Part shown: positions 7,938 through 17,030 of the stretch, piece after piece | How the letters are laid out: every line of letters starts with the position of its first letter | Numbering within the stretch: the first letter of the stretch is position 1 | Origin: Bacteroidota bacterium | Lineage (GTDB): Bacteria > Bacteroidota > Bacteroidia > Bacteroidales > GCA-2748055 | Assembly (NCBI GenBank): GCA_024244665.1 | Contig: JAAEOI010000142.1 | Coordinates: 1-20,673, forward strand | Reading direction: 5' to 3' | DNA: 20,673 bases | Program-made: the position numbers and the translations under genes | The notes under the pieces: generated by a model | The model's input: only the letters and a program-made list of their open reading frames with translations | Databases searched by the model: none | Told to the model about the DNA's origin: nothing

Positions 7938-9998
7938 ATGAAAAAACTTCTGTTTCCCTTTCTCCTGTTTGCCCTGGCCTGTGGGTCACCGCAACCAGAA
8001 TCTCAGGATAGCATGTCAGAAACTGATACCAGTGAAAGCTATCGCGATATTTACCCCGATACCTGGGTGGCCAGCGATGCCCTGGGCAGGAGCATGCCCT
8101 CTTATGAAGAGGCTGGTCCTGTGAAAGATAACAAACGCAGGGTGACTGGTATATTCTATATCACCTGGCATACACGGGAAAAGGCAAAGATGGAATCTCC
8201 ATACCGGGCGGATGTAAGCAAGATACTAAACCAGGATCCGGAAGCCCGCTTCGATGCCAACCATGAGCTCTGGTACGCGGGATCCTATCACTGGGGCGAA
8301 CCCGAAATGGGCTATTTTCTGAGCCAGGATCGCTATGTGATCCGTAAAGATATCTCCATGCTCGCAGATGCAGGGGTGGATGTGCTGGTCATGGATGTGA
8401 CCAATGCAGTACGCTACTGGGATGAGTGGGAGGTGCTGTTTACCGAAATGCAAAAGATGAATGCCGAGGGGAACAAAGTTCCCAAATTCTGTTTCTGGGC
8501 ATTTAATGGTCCTGTAATCACTGTTGTGCAGGACCTCTATGAGAGGATCTACAAAGAGAACAGATACCCCGACCTCTGGTTCTACTGGGACGATAAACCC
8601 CTGTTGTTGTACAACAGCCGCCCCACCTTTGACGCCAACCGCGGAGGCATAAAACATCGAAATCCCAATTTCGACCCCAAAGCAAAAACCGATCCTGACC
8701 ACCCTCATTTTCAGGATCCCGACTACGCTGAAGCGTTTTACCAGGACTATACCAAAGAAGTAAAGGAGTTTTTTACACAACGCACCATGTGGTGGGGCTA
8801 CTATGAATGGGGGGAAGAACGATTTGTAGGTACAGAGGATAACTGGAGCTTTGGATACAGCCTCGCTGATCCCGATGTGAAAGTACTCAAACCGGAAGAG
8901 TTGCTATCCACACACAATGGGCTTAGAGAAGAGGCTGCGGTGACTGCCGCCCAGCATCCGGTGACCATGACCGACGAGAACATGGGTGTGGGAAAATCCT
9001 GGTCCAGGGAAAATGGTCAGCCAGCCCTGGATGAATTCGATATGCCGGAGCCTACCTATGTTCCCTGGTTGGGTGAGACTGTCGAAAACCCAACCGCATA
9101 TGGCATCTATTTCCAGGAACGTTGGGACGAAGCCTTAGAGGCGGATCCGGAATTCCTCTACATCAATGACTGGAATGAGTGGACCGCAGGAAAATACCAG
9201 GTGAAGCCCGATGGAGGGATTTATCAGGGTCCGGTGGACAAAACCATGCCCTGGCTGGGTCGTGACAATCCCTTTGTATTCGTGGATCAGTACAATTCGG
9301 AATTCAACCGCTGCATCCATCCCATGAAGGACGGCTATACCGACAACTATTACATGCAGATGGCACAGAATATCCGGCGTTACAAAGGGGCCCGGCCCAT
9401 ACCTGAAAACAGGGGATACCAGAAGGTGAAAATTGATGGGAAATTTGGTGAATGGGAAAATGTGGCCATAGAATACCGGGACACTCGCGGAGATGTATTT
9501 CACCGCGATCACCCGGGCTATGGAGGATTGCATTACACCGACAATTCCGGACGGAATGATATCATTACCAGTAAGGTATCGGTGGGCAAAAAGAAGATTT
9601 CCTTCTATGTGGAAACCGATCAAGCCCTTTGCTCATACCAGGACCCAAACTGGATGCTGCTACTTATAGATGCAGATCAGGACCCTTCCACCGGATGGTA
9701 TGGCTATGATTACCTGGTCAATGGCCAGATCACTGATGGCCAGAACACGCTGCTTCAGAAATATGATTCAGAGAATGGCCAATGGGAGGACCAAAACCTT
9801 ATAAAATTCGCATACACAGACAATCAGCTTGAACTGAGCCTGCCACGAAATCAATTGGGACTTGAGGGAGAGGAGTTGACTTTTGACTTCAAATGGAGCG
9901 ATAATCCGAACGGACTGGACGATCCAATTTCATTTTGTACGGGTGGCGATACCGCTCCCAACCGCAGGTTTAATTACCGCTGTATATGGAAAAATTAG
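7938..9998 (+). CDS. GH71/GH99/WbsX-like TIM-barrel protein with C-terminal CBM9/DOMON-like domain, lipoprotein
   Basis: This 686-residue protein has a short lipoprotein signal (LFALAC, Cys15). Residues about 30-490 look like a GH71/GH99/WbsX-type (beta/alpha)8 barrel. The visible signs are GIFYITWH at an early strand, HWGEPEMGY at 118-126 (E121 conserved in the neighbour paralogue), a strand ending MDVTN with D153, and WNEW at 412-415 with E414, a hallmark of the GH99/WbsX group. Residues about 493-686 start with IDGKFGEW and continue through VETD and LLIDADQDPSTGW, typical of CBM9/DOMON-like sugar-binding beta-sandwiches. Known relatives cleave alpha-mannosidic or alpha-1,3-glucosidic bonds, so an alpha-glycan hydrolase is a reasonable guess. 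I do not recognise an exact CAZy family. The larger protein at 10326-13931 is a clear paralogue. It is the last gene of the first run. Confidence 0.7.
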   Translation: MKKLLFPFLLFALACGSPQPESQDSMSETDTSESYRDIYPDTWVASDALGRSMPSYEEAGPVKDNKRRVTGIFYITWHTREKAKMESPYRADVSKILNQDPEARFDANHELWYAGSYHWGEPEMGYFLSQDRYVIRKDISMLADAGVDVLVMDVTNAVRYWDEWEVLFTEMQKMNAEGNKVPKFCFWAFNGPVITVVQDLYERIYKENRYPDLWFYWDDKPLLLYNSRPTFDANRGGIKHRNPNFDPKAKTDPDHPHFQDPDYAEAFYQDYTKEVKEFFTQRTMWWGYYEWGEERFVGTEDNWSFGYSLADPDVKVLKPEELLSTHNGLREEAAVTAAQHPVTMTDENMGVGKSWSRENGQPALDEFDMPEPTYVPWLGETVENPTAYGIYFQERWDEALEADPEFLYINDWNEWTAGKYQVKPDGGIYQGPVDKTMPWLGRDNPFVFVDQYNSEFNRCIHPMKDGYTDNYYMQMAQNIRRYKGARPIPENRGYQKVKIDGKFGEWENVAIEYRDTRGDVFHRDHPGYGGLHYTDNSGRNDIITSKVSVGKKKISFYVETDQALCSYQDPNWMLLLIDADQDPSTGWYGYDYLVNGQITDGQNTLLQKYDSENGQWEDQNLIKFAYTDNQLELSLPRNQLGLEGEELTFDFKWSDNPNGLDDPISFCTGGDTAPNRRFNYRCIWKN

Positions 9999-10325
9999 GG
10001 AGCTGAACTAGCTTTGGAATCGTCCAGGCCCTCAGCATTAAAGCTCCTTTCAGTATAAAGTGATCTGCTTGGCTTTGTCCGCAGCACTACCAGTAAAATT
10101 TGTTTCATTATGGTCAATAATCCCCATAGATATGATTATATATGGCGAATATGATCCGTTTTCAATGAGAAATGCAAGGAATTCTACAAAAAGGACAAAA
10201 TCCCATCGTCTTTTCGGTGACTTAGACTAATTCAAAAGGTTCTCATACAATTTTAGAATAAACTTTGCCCTAAAAAGTGTAAAATTGCTATATAGAGAAA
10301 CCCAATTCAATAAAAAAACCTTTCA
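9999..10325 (+). other. 327-nt AT-rich intergenic region
   Basis: No convincing gene is seen here. This is the largest gap in the window and clearly richer in A/T than the flanking genes. It separates the two GH99-like paralogues and probably contains the end of the first transcript and the promoter of the second. A weak inverted repeat (GGAGCT at 9999-10004, AGCTCC at 10042-10047) is too short and too widely spaced to call a terminator. TTTG at 10264-10267 followed 21 nt later by TATATAGA (10289-10296) is only a marginal promoter match. Confidence 0.5.
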
Positions 10326-13300
10326 ATGAATACACGATTTTTACTCTTCCTGACAATTCTTCTTTTTCCGGTTTTAGGAAATTCCCAAATCCGGGAAGTA
10401 AACAGTGACCATTGGGTGGCCACCGATGAACTGGGCAGAAAACTGGCAGATGCATCAGAGATGGGTCCTGTCAAGGACGAAAAGGTGGTGGGAATGTTTT
10501 ACTGGTCATGGCACACCGATGGAAATGCCAAATGGGTCATGCCCGACGGGAGTGTCGCCAATATCACCGAGATACTGGAGCAATATCCGGAGGCGGTGAG
10601 GGATAAGGACCATGCTGCCTGGCAGAATACTCCTAATGGGGGCGTTTTCTGGTGGGACGAGCCCCTGTTTGGCTACTACCGGACCACCGACCCCTGGATC
10701 TTACGAAAACATGCCGAAATGTTGGCCGATGCGGGGGTGGATGTGGTCTTCTTTGATTGCACCAATGGCAGTTTCACCTGGAAATCATCCTACCAGGTAT
10801 TGTTGGAGGTATGGCATCAGGCCAGGTTGGATGGAGTCGAAGCTCCACAGGTAGCCTTTCTGCTTCCCTTTAGCCCCACCGATGGGGCATTGGACCAACT
10901 GCATGAGTTGTATACAGAACTTTATAAGCCGGGATTGTATCAGGACCAGTGGTTTATGTGGGAAGGGAAGCCACTGATTATGGCCTATCCGGAGGCCCTG
11001 AAGACCCGGGCAGGCGAGACAGCTGCCATGAAATTTACGGCTACCCAGGCTTTCTATGCCATCAATGCCACCTGTCCAAGCTGGGACGATAACAAAGGCA
11101 GCCTTACCTTTAAATTGTTCACATGGAATAACAGTTATGCTGAATCTGTAAATGCAGCTCCTGTAGCCGAGAAAAGGATCGTGGATTTTAATGACAATGA
11201 AAAAATACAACTCACATTTGACGAGTTGCCAGCGGGAGAATATATCTGGGAGCTTAGTGAAGGTACTGATGTTGTAGGCGTTTGGAAATGGACAGACAGC
11301 AACGATCCTGTGACCAGTTATTTTGGTGGAGCTTTGGTAAGCGGAAATTATGAAAGTGAAATATCATATGATCCCGCAATTAGTTTTAGTCCCCTTTCCA
11401 ATGGAACGAATCATGTTCCGGTTGAAATAGGAGCTGCACCCATCAACCAGCAGCTGGTAGATGAGATCAAAAGTTTCTTCACCTACCGTCCGGGACAACC
11501 CGATTACGTGAACGGACCTTCCCGAAACGATCACTGGGGATGGCTCGAGGCTTCACCCCAACACGGCTATGGGCCTAAGGCAGAGGGTGGATTTGAGATG
11601 TCCACTGTGGGCGTAGCTCAAAATGCATCAGATGCCAGCGGCGGACATGCTTCAGGATTTAATAAGACCGGGACTTATGGACGTAGTTATACCAGATCGG
11701 AGGGACAAAATCCCGATCCGGATGCCTATCTGAAGGGACTGAACTTCCAGGAACAATGGGATGGGGTATTCGATATTGATCCCGATCTGATTTTTATTAC
11801 CGGATGGAACGAATGGATCGGAGGTCGTCATTTTAACTGGGATGTGCAGCCCTTCGCCTTTGTGGATATATACAATGCAGAAAAGAGCCGGGATATTGAG
11901 CCAGCTAAATCATGGGGCAGCAAGGGTGACGTATACTACATGCAACTGATCAATAATGTGAGAAAGTTTAAGGGGATGCAGAAACCAGATAAGGTCTCTT
12001 CACTTAAAACCATTGATTTGGAAGATACGGGTAGCTGGACCGGTGTGATGCCCGAATATCTATCCTATAAAGGGAATACTCTGCACCGGGATCATCCGGG
12101 ACAGGGCCCTGAGCTTGTATATACCAACAATACGGGTAGAAATGATATCATTGCGGCTAAAGTAGCCAGGGATGAAACCTTTGTCTACTTCTATGTAGAA
12201 ACAGACAGTGTGCTCACGGACAAGTCGGATCCCGGTTGGATGCGACTCTATATTGATCTGGATCGCGACAAGGCCACAGGTTGGGAAGGATACGATTTTA
12301 TCATAAACCGCAGCAGTCCAACCGACTCTGTCCTGGTAGAGAAAAGCACCTCCGGATGGGAATGGGCTCCTGCAGGGAAAGCTGAATACACGGTGAATGA
12401 GAAATCGCTGGTGATGAAAATAGAGTTCTCCATCCTGGGTCTGGATTCGGGAGAAAGACTGAATTTTGAGTTTAAATGGAGCGATAACATGCAGGAAGAT
12501 GGAAACATCATGGACTTCTACGTGAATGGGGATGTGGCTCCGGGGGCCAGATTTAACTATGTCTACACGGTGGACTGGACAGGTGATGGATATCATTTTG
12601 CCACAAAAGCCAAGGGAACAAATCAGGGTCTGAAATGTGAACAGTTTGCCGGAAGCTTCGATAGCATACCACTATTTAATGAACTGAAAGCAACAACCAC
12701 CTATTATCTGCCGCGCATCGAAATTCCTGAACCCAGTCCTGTGGATATGGCCTTGAAGTACACCGGTTTTATTGATGTACCTGAAAAAGATGAATATACA
12801 TTTAGCCTCGATACGGACCTTTCAGCAAGAGCATATATAGATGGGATCCGGGTAGTTGCATCTGAAAGTGGACAGGGAGAGCAAACAGGGGCCATGAAGT
12901 TGATGCCGGGGAAGCACCTGCTCAGGATTGAATACATCACAAAAGATGGGAATACGCCCTCTCTGAGTCTGCTTATGGAGAGCTCCACCCTTAGCAAGAG
13001 TGTGATCCACGACACCATGCTCTATAAATACAATGTACTGCCTGAAATAGAGCTCACATTTAAAGATGAACAGAACTATTACAGTGAGATCGATACAGTG
13101 GCTCTTGTGAAGGGTATCGATGCAGACGGCCAAGTGGAAATTCTCAGGATCTATGACAATGAGGAGCTCTTCATAGAGCAGAGCAGCCCGGAATTTGTCC
13201 TGAAGGATATGGAAGTGGGTGACCATTCTGTCCTGGCCCGGGTTGTGGATAATGATGGGGCTGTAATGGAATCCAACCGCCTGGTTTTTGAGGTCAGTCC

Positions 13301-13931
13301 CCCCTTTGCTGTTCCGGGTACTATACCCGCTAAAGAGTTCCGCAAAGGAGAGAATGTGGTTGTTATTGAATCCGATGATTTCGACGGAGGTTTTAGCATC
13401 CGAGCCTCCTATGGAGCTGCCGATTATCCAATTCAGGTGGACGAACCCGGATGGTATCAATTCACATTCAGAGTTCCTTCTTCCAACAGGTCCGGCATCA
13501 CCAAAATTACACTAAATGGTCAGGAGATTAGCTCGGTGGATCTTGGAAATACAGGAGATGACCAGCCATGGCACAATGTAGTTACTGAGATAGCTCTCTC
13601 CTCAGGAATTCAGATCTTAGGTTTTGAATTCGGGGGGCTGATTACCCTTCATAAGGTTGATATTTCAAAGGCGACGGTGATTAATTCCAAAGAGAAAAAT
13701 ATCCTGCAGACATACCCGAATCCCTCCTCAAACGAGTTTCTGATTCGATCACAACAGCCTGTTTCTGATCTCGTAGTATACGACCTGTTGGGCAATGTGG
13801 CTGACCGAACCGCTCAAAAAAAGAGTCGCTTTGTGAGTAGCATCGGAGCGGATTTAAAGCCCGGGATGTATGTGTTGGTGGTGACCGGGCAGGATGGTTC
13901 TAAACAATCACTTAAACTGATAAAGAAATAA
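10326..13931 (+). CDS. Large T9SS-secreted GH71/GH99/WbsX-like enzyme with DOMON, PA14, Ig-like and CBM-like domains
   Basis: This 1201-residue protein is a multidomain paralogue of the preceding lipoprotein. It has a Sec signal peptide ending near LGNSQ. Residues about 25-555 are the barrel: WWDEP (109-113, E112), FDCTN (143-147, D144) and WNEW (494-497, E496) match the paralogue's conserved sites. A beta-rich module of about 140 residues (about 229-370) interrupts the barrel and is missing from the paralogue. Then come a CBM9/DOMON-like domain (about 557-750), a PA14 domain (about 758-902), an Ig-like domain (about 903-992), a CBM6/35-like beta-sandwich (about 993-1118) and a T9SS type A sorting domain (about 1122-1201; TYPNPSSN, then YDLLGN and KPGMYVLVV). 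It should be exported across the outer membrane and perhaps anchored there. It is 10 nt upstream of the nucleoside-hydrolase-like gene. Exact activity is unknown. Confidence 0.75.
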   Translation: MNTRFLLFLTILLFPVLGNSQIREVNSDHWVATDELGRKLADASEMGPVKDEKVVGMFYWSWHTDGNAKWVMPDGSVANITEILEQYPEAVRDKDHAAWQNTPNGGVFWWDEPLFGYYRTTDPWILRKHAEMLADAGVDVVFFDCTNGSFTWKSSYQVLLEVWHQARLDGVEAPQVAFLLPFSPTDGALDQLHELYTELYKPGLYQDQWFMWEGKPLIMAYPEALKTRAGETAAMKFTATQAFYAINATCPSWDDNKGSLTFKLFTWNNSYAESVNAAPVAEKRIVDFNDNEKIQLTFDELPAGEYIWELSEGTDVVGVWKWTDSNDPVTSYFGGALVSGNYESEISYDPAISFSPLSNGTNHVPVEIGAAPINQQLVDEIKSFFTYRPGQPDYVNGPSRNDHWGWLEASPQHGYGPKAEGGFEMSTVGVAQNASDASGGHASGFNKTGTYGRSYTRSEGQNPDPDAYLKGLNFQEQWDGVFDIDPDLIFITGWNEWIGGRHFNWDVQPFAFVDIYNAEKSRDIEPAKSWGSKGDVYYMQLINNVRKFKGMQKPDKVSSLKTIDLEDTGSWTGVMPEYLSYKGNTLHRDHPGQGPELVYTNNTGRNDIIAAKVARDETFVYFYVETDSVLTDKSDPGWMRLYIDLDRDKATGWEGYDFIINRSSPTDSVLVEKSTSGWEWAPAGKAEYTVNEKSLVMKIEFSILGLDSGERLNFEFKWSDNMQEDGNIMDFYVNGDVAPGARFNYVYTVDWTGDGYHFATKAKGTNQGLKCEQFAGSFDSIPLFNELKATTTYYLPRIEIPEPSPVDMALKYTGFIDVPEKDEYTFSLDTDLSARAYIDGIRVVASESGQGEQTGAMKLMPGKHLLRIEYITKDGNTPSLSLLMESSTLSKSVIHDTMLYKYNVLPEIELTFKDEQNYYSEIDTVALVKGIDADGQVEILRIYDNEELFIEQSSPEFVLKDMEVGDHSVLARVVDNDGAVMESNRLVFEVSPPFAVPGTIPAKEFRKGENVVVIESDDFDGGFSIRASYGAADYPIQVDEPGWYQFTFRVPSSNRSGITKITLNGQEISSVDLGNTGDDQPWHNVVTEIALSSGIQILGFEFGGLITLHKVDISKATVINSKEKNILQTYPNPSSNEFLIRSQQPVSDLVVYDLLGNVADRTAQKKSRFVSSIGADLKPGMYVLVVTGQDGSKQSLKLIKK

Positions 13932-13941
13932 CTCTTATGTC

Positions 13942-14907
13942 ATGAAATGGGCCATAAAATTTATTATCCCCGGAGTAATATCAGCTTTGATCACATGCCC
14001 GGGTTTTTTCAACATCGCAAACGGACAGGAGAAAATCATTTTTGATACCGATTTCGACTCCGACATCGATGATGTGGGTGCCCTCTATATGCTGCATACG
14101 CTTGCTGACCGGGGAGAGGTGGATATTCTGGCCACCATCCTGTCCACCACACATTTTTGGAGTCCCTTTGCCCTGGATGCAGTTAATGCTTTTTGGGGGC
14201 GTTCGGACATTCCCATTGGTGTACCACTATTCGAAGGGGTGAACAAAGGATCCTATTATGCGGAAGCAATTGCCAGGGATTTCCCCAATGATGTGGGAGA
14301 GACGAAGAAAGTTGAAGATGCCACCCATCTCTACAGGCGAATTCTTGCCTCACAATCCGATGGCAGTGTGATCCTCGTCTCAGTGGGGCATCTCACCAAT
14401 GTGGCCAGACTACTGGAATCAAAACCCGATGAGGTGAGTCACCTTTCGGGGAAAGAGCTAGTCTCCCTTAAAGTCAAACACTGGGTGGCCATGCTGGGAG
14501 AGGGCATGAACTGGAATATGCGGTGGGACAGGGTGGCTTCCGAAACAGCCATCAACGGGTGCCCCGTACCCATCATCTTTACTACGGAGGGACAGGAGGT
14601 GAAAACCGGTAGAAAGACGCAAGATCTTTTGGACAATAATCCCATAAAAACAGTATACCGTATTTGGGAAGAACACTACGATGAGATTGACAGGAGCAGC
14701 TGGGATCAGATATCCACTTTATATGCTGTGAAGGGAGAGAGTAAAATGTTTCGCCTTGAGCCGGGCATCCTCACCTTCTCTCAGGAACATGGTGCAGTAT
14801 GGAAAGCCGAAGCCAGTGGCAAGGATTTCCGCCTATACAATAAACTCTCAAATGAAAAGATGGCCGATGCCATTGAAGAGTTAATGATTCAAATCCCCGG
14901 GAATTGA
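13942..14907 (+). CDS. Exported nucleoside hydrolase-like protein (IUNH family)
   Basis: This 321-residue protein has the inosine-uridine nucleoside N-ribohydrolase fold. The calcium-site signature is DTDFDSDIDD at 35-44, just after a probable signal peptide ending in NGQ. Further hallmarks are VSVGHLTNVARLLE (typically VALGPLTNIA), GMNWNMRWD in the substrate loop, and WD at 254-255 (D255), matching the late metal-binding aspartate. Characterised relatives cleave the N-glycosidic bond of nucleosides and bind ribose through the metal site. Export makes nucleotide salvage from the surroundings possible. In Bacteroidota glycan loci, however, exported members of this family are also common with no known substrate, so action on another furanoside is conceivable. 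The gene starts 10 nt after the large GH99-like gene and is probably co-transcribed with it. Confidence 0.85.
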   Translation: MKWAIKFIIPGVISALITCPGFFNIANGQEKIIFDTDFDSDIDDVGALYMLHTLADRGEVDILATILSTTHFWSPFALDAVNAFWGRSDIPIGVPLFEGVNKGSYYAEAIARDFPNDVGETKKVEDATHLYRRILASQSDGSVILVSVGHLTNVARLLESKPDEVSHLSGKELVSLKVKHWVAMLGEGMNWNMRWDRVASETAINGCPVPIIFTTEGQEVKTGRKTQDLLDNNPIKTVYRIWEEHYDEIDRSSWDQISTLYAVKGESKMFRLEPGILTFSQEHGAVWKAEASGKDFRLYNKLSNEKMADAIEELMIQIPGN

Positions 14908-14950
14908 ATTATCTAAATAGTATTTTTCAAATTCAAAATGTGCAACAGAT

Positions 14951-16945
14951 ATGGATAGAAAGAAAGAAGGAGTACTTGAAAAGAGATACAGTGAAAATGA
15001 GCTTAAGTATTTAGAACTACTTGCCGAAAAGTTCCCCACGGTTCAGGCAGCCTCTACTGAAATAATAAACCTTCAATCCATTCTAAACCTTCCAAAGGGG
15101 ACCGAACATTTCCTGACAGATATACATGGGGAGTATGAAACCTTTAGCCATGTATTGAGGAATGCCTCCGGCGTGGTACGTAAAAAAATAGAGGATGTTT
15201 ATGAATTTTCACTGGATGAGGATACAAAACGACAACTGGCAACCCTAATTTACTACCCTGAGGAGAAGCTTGAGCTGCTTGCGAAAGAGGAAAAGAACCT
15301 GGAGGACTGGTATGCCTTAACCATACGCCGGCTCATCGAGGTAGCGCGTGTTTCTGCCGATAAATATACACGGTCGAAGTTGCGAAAAGCCATGCCAAAG
15401 GATTTTTCTTATGTCATTGATGAGTTGTTGAATGTTCCTACCCAAAAAAAAGAGAAATACTTTGACAGCATCATTAAGGCCATTATTGAGGTGGACCAGG
15501 CAAATTCGTTTATCATCGCCATCAGTAAATGCATCCAACGCTTATTGATCGATCGTTTACACATCATTGGAGATATTTTCGATCGCGGACCTTATGCCGA
15601 TAAAGTAATGGATGTGATCCAAAATCATTATTCGGTAGATATCCAATGGGGGAATCACGACATTTTATGGATGGCAGCAGCTACTGGAATCCGCGCAAGC
15701 ATTGCGGCAGTAATCCGAATGAGTGCCCGCTATAACAATCTGGACACCCTGGAAGATGCCTATGGTATAAATCTGATGCCTCTGGCGACTTTTGCCATGA
15801 AAACTTATGATGGTGATCCCTGTAAATCCTTCATCCCCATCAATACACCCACGGAAAATCTTGGATCCACTCATGTTAAACTAATCAGCAAAATGCACAA
15901 GGCCATCTCGATCATAGAGATGAAGCTTAAGGGGGAAATTGTGAAACGAAATCCCGAAATGAAAATGGAGGACCGTTTGCTGCTGGAATTTATTAATTAT
16001 CAGAAAGGTACCATTACCATTGAGGGTCGCGAGCTGGAGCTTAGCGACAACCTCCTTCCCACCATCGATCCGGAAAACCCTTATAAACTAACCCCCGATG
16101 AACAGGAGCTAACTGAGAAGCTTCAATTCTCATTTTTAAATTGTGAAAAGCTTGAACGCCATATCAAGACCCTGTTTTCCAAGGGGAGCACTTATCTGGT
16201 TCACAATTCAAACCTGCTGTATCATGGATGTATCCCTCTGGATGAAAAGGGTAATTTCAGGGAGATGACGCTGCATGGAAGGAATTATAAGGGAAAAGCC
16301 TTATGCGAACAGTTTGACCAGATCTCGCGTCGCGCCTTCTTTAATCGAGATCAGCACGATAAAATGAGAAAGGACCGCGATTACATGTGGTATCTGTGGA
16401 GCGGAGCGGATTCTCCTCTCTTTGGAAAAAAGAAGATGGCCACATTTGAGCGTTACTTTTTGGATGATAAGGAAGCACAGCGGGAGGAGAGCAATACCTA
16501 TTATAAACTGCGGGATGACAAGGAGACCTGCTGCCGCATCCTGAAAGAATTTGGTCTTGATCCTGAAGTGTCCCACATTATAAACGGCCATGTTCCGGTA
16601 AAGGTAGCTAAAGGTGAAAGCCCGATAAAGGCGGAAGGGAAACTCTTTGTCATTGATGGGGGGATGTCAAAGCCCTACCAGAAAGTAACCGGGATTGCAG
16701 GCTATACTTTGATCTACGACTCCTATAATCTGATTCTTGCAGCGCATGCACCCTTTGAATCAAGGCGTAAAGCGATAATGGAAGAAGATGATATTGTTTC
16801 AACCCGAAACATGATTGAACATGCAATCAACCGGATGAGTGTGGGTGATACCGATATTGGAGCAAATCTCCGGTCGCAGATTCAAGACCTCAGCCGGCTT
16901 CTGGATGCGTACCGAAAAGGAGTTGTAAAAGTGCAAAAGGTTTGA
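14951..16945 (+). CDS. fbp: Fructose-1,6-bisphosphatase, class III
   Basis: This 664-residue protein matches the class III (Bacillus subtilis Fbp-like) fructose-1,6-bisphosphatase in length and motifs. It would hydrolyse fructose 1,6-bisphosphate to fructose 6-phosphate in gluconeogenesis (EC 3.1.3.11). The metallophosphatase signatures are TDIHGEYETF with D57 and H59, GDIFDRG at 207-213, and WGNHD with N235, H236 and D237. Later motifs include the NGHVPVK and DGGMSKPYQ stretches. There is no signal peptide, so it is cytoplasmic. It sits 43 nt after the nucleoside hydrolase-like gene and 85 nt before the sulfatase, flanked by exported enzymes, and its sequence looks more A/T-rich than its neighbours. 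It may be a housekeeping gene within the locus or be co-regulated with sugar catabolism. Confidence 0.95.
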   Translation: MDRKKEGVLEKRYSENELKYLELLAEKFPTVQAASTEIINLQSILNLPKGTEHFLTDIHGEYETFSHVLRNASGVVRKKIEDVYEFSLDEDTKRQLATLIYYPEEKLELLAKEEKNLEDWYALTIRRLIEVARVSADKYTRSKLRKAMPKDFSYVIDELLNVPTQKKEKYFDSIIKAIIEVDQANSFIIAISKCIQRLLIDRLHIIGDIFDRGPYADKVMDVIQNHYSVDIQWGNHDILWMAAATGIRASIAAVIRMSARYNNLDTLEDAYGINLMPLATFAMKTYDGDPCKSFIPINTPTENLGSTHVKLISKMHKAISIIEMKLKGEIVKRNPEMKMEDRLLLEFINYQKGTITIEGRELELSDNLLPTIDPENPYKLTPDEQELTEKLQFSFLNCEKLERHIKTLFSKGSTYLVHNSNLLYHGCIPLDEKGNFREMTLHGRNYKGKALCEQFDQISRRAFFNRDQHDKMRKDRDYMWYLWSGADSPLFGKKKMATFERYFLDDKEAQREESNTYYKLRDDKETCCRILKEFGLDPEVSHIINGHVPVKVAKGESPIKAEGKLFVIDGGMSKPYQKVTGIAGYTLIYDSYNLILAAHAPFESRRKAIMEEDDIVSTRNMIEHAINRMSVGDTDIGANLRSQIQDLSRLLDAYRKGVVKVQKV

Positions 16946-16950
16946 GAAGA

Positions 16951-17014
16951 CCAAAAAGTGCAATTTAACTCCCAAATTGTGCATTTACCCGCACCCAGGC
17001 TTGATGTATATTCA
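16951..17014 (+). promoter_or_regulatory. Candidate promoter with conserved 41-nt operator-like element (copy 2)
   Basis: Positions 16951-16991 match 370-410 at 33 of 41 positions without gaps. TTTA at 16984-16987, 19 nt, then TATATTCA at 17007-17014 repeats the spacing of copy 1, and the spacer between element and -7 box is 15 nt in both although its sequence is not conserved. A partial inverted repeat (CAATTT at 16961-16966 and AAATTG at 16974-16979) lies inside the element. It begins six bases after the fbp stop and ends 16 nt before the sulfatase start, implying a very short leader. The match is observed; the regulatory role is inferred. Confidence 0.5.
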
Positions 17015-17030
17015 GATGAACAAAAGTTGA

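Noticed and set aside
9999..10047. Inverted repeat GGAGCT / AGCTCC after the first GH99-like gene as a terminator.
   Set aside because: Six base pairs around a 37-nt loop with only a short T run is too weak.
10270..10290. Possible third copy of the conserved element upstream of the large GH99-like gene (CTAAAAAGTG at 10270-10279).
   Set aside because: Similarity fades after the first ten bases, and the spacing used by the other two copies would put the -7 box on the start codon. Probably a chance A-rich match.
14935..14946. AAAATGTGCAA just upstream of fbp, resembling the start of the 41-nt element.
   Set aside because: Only a short core matches, without the downstream ATTTACCCG part or the promoter spacing.
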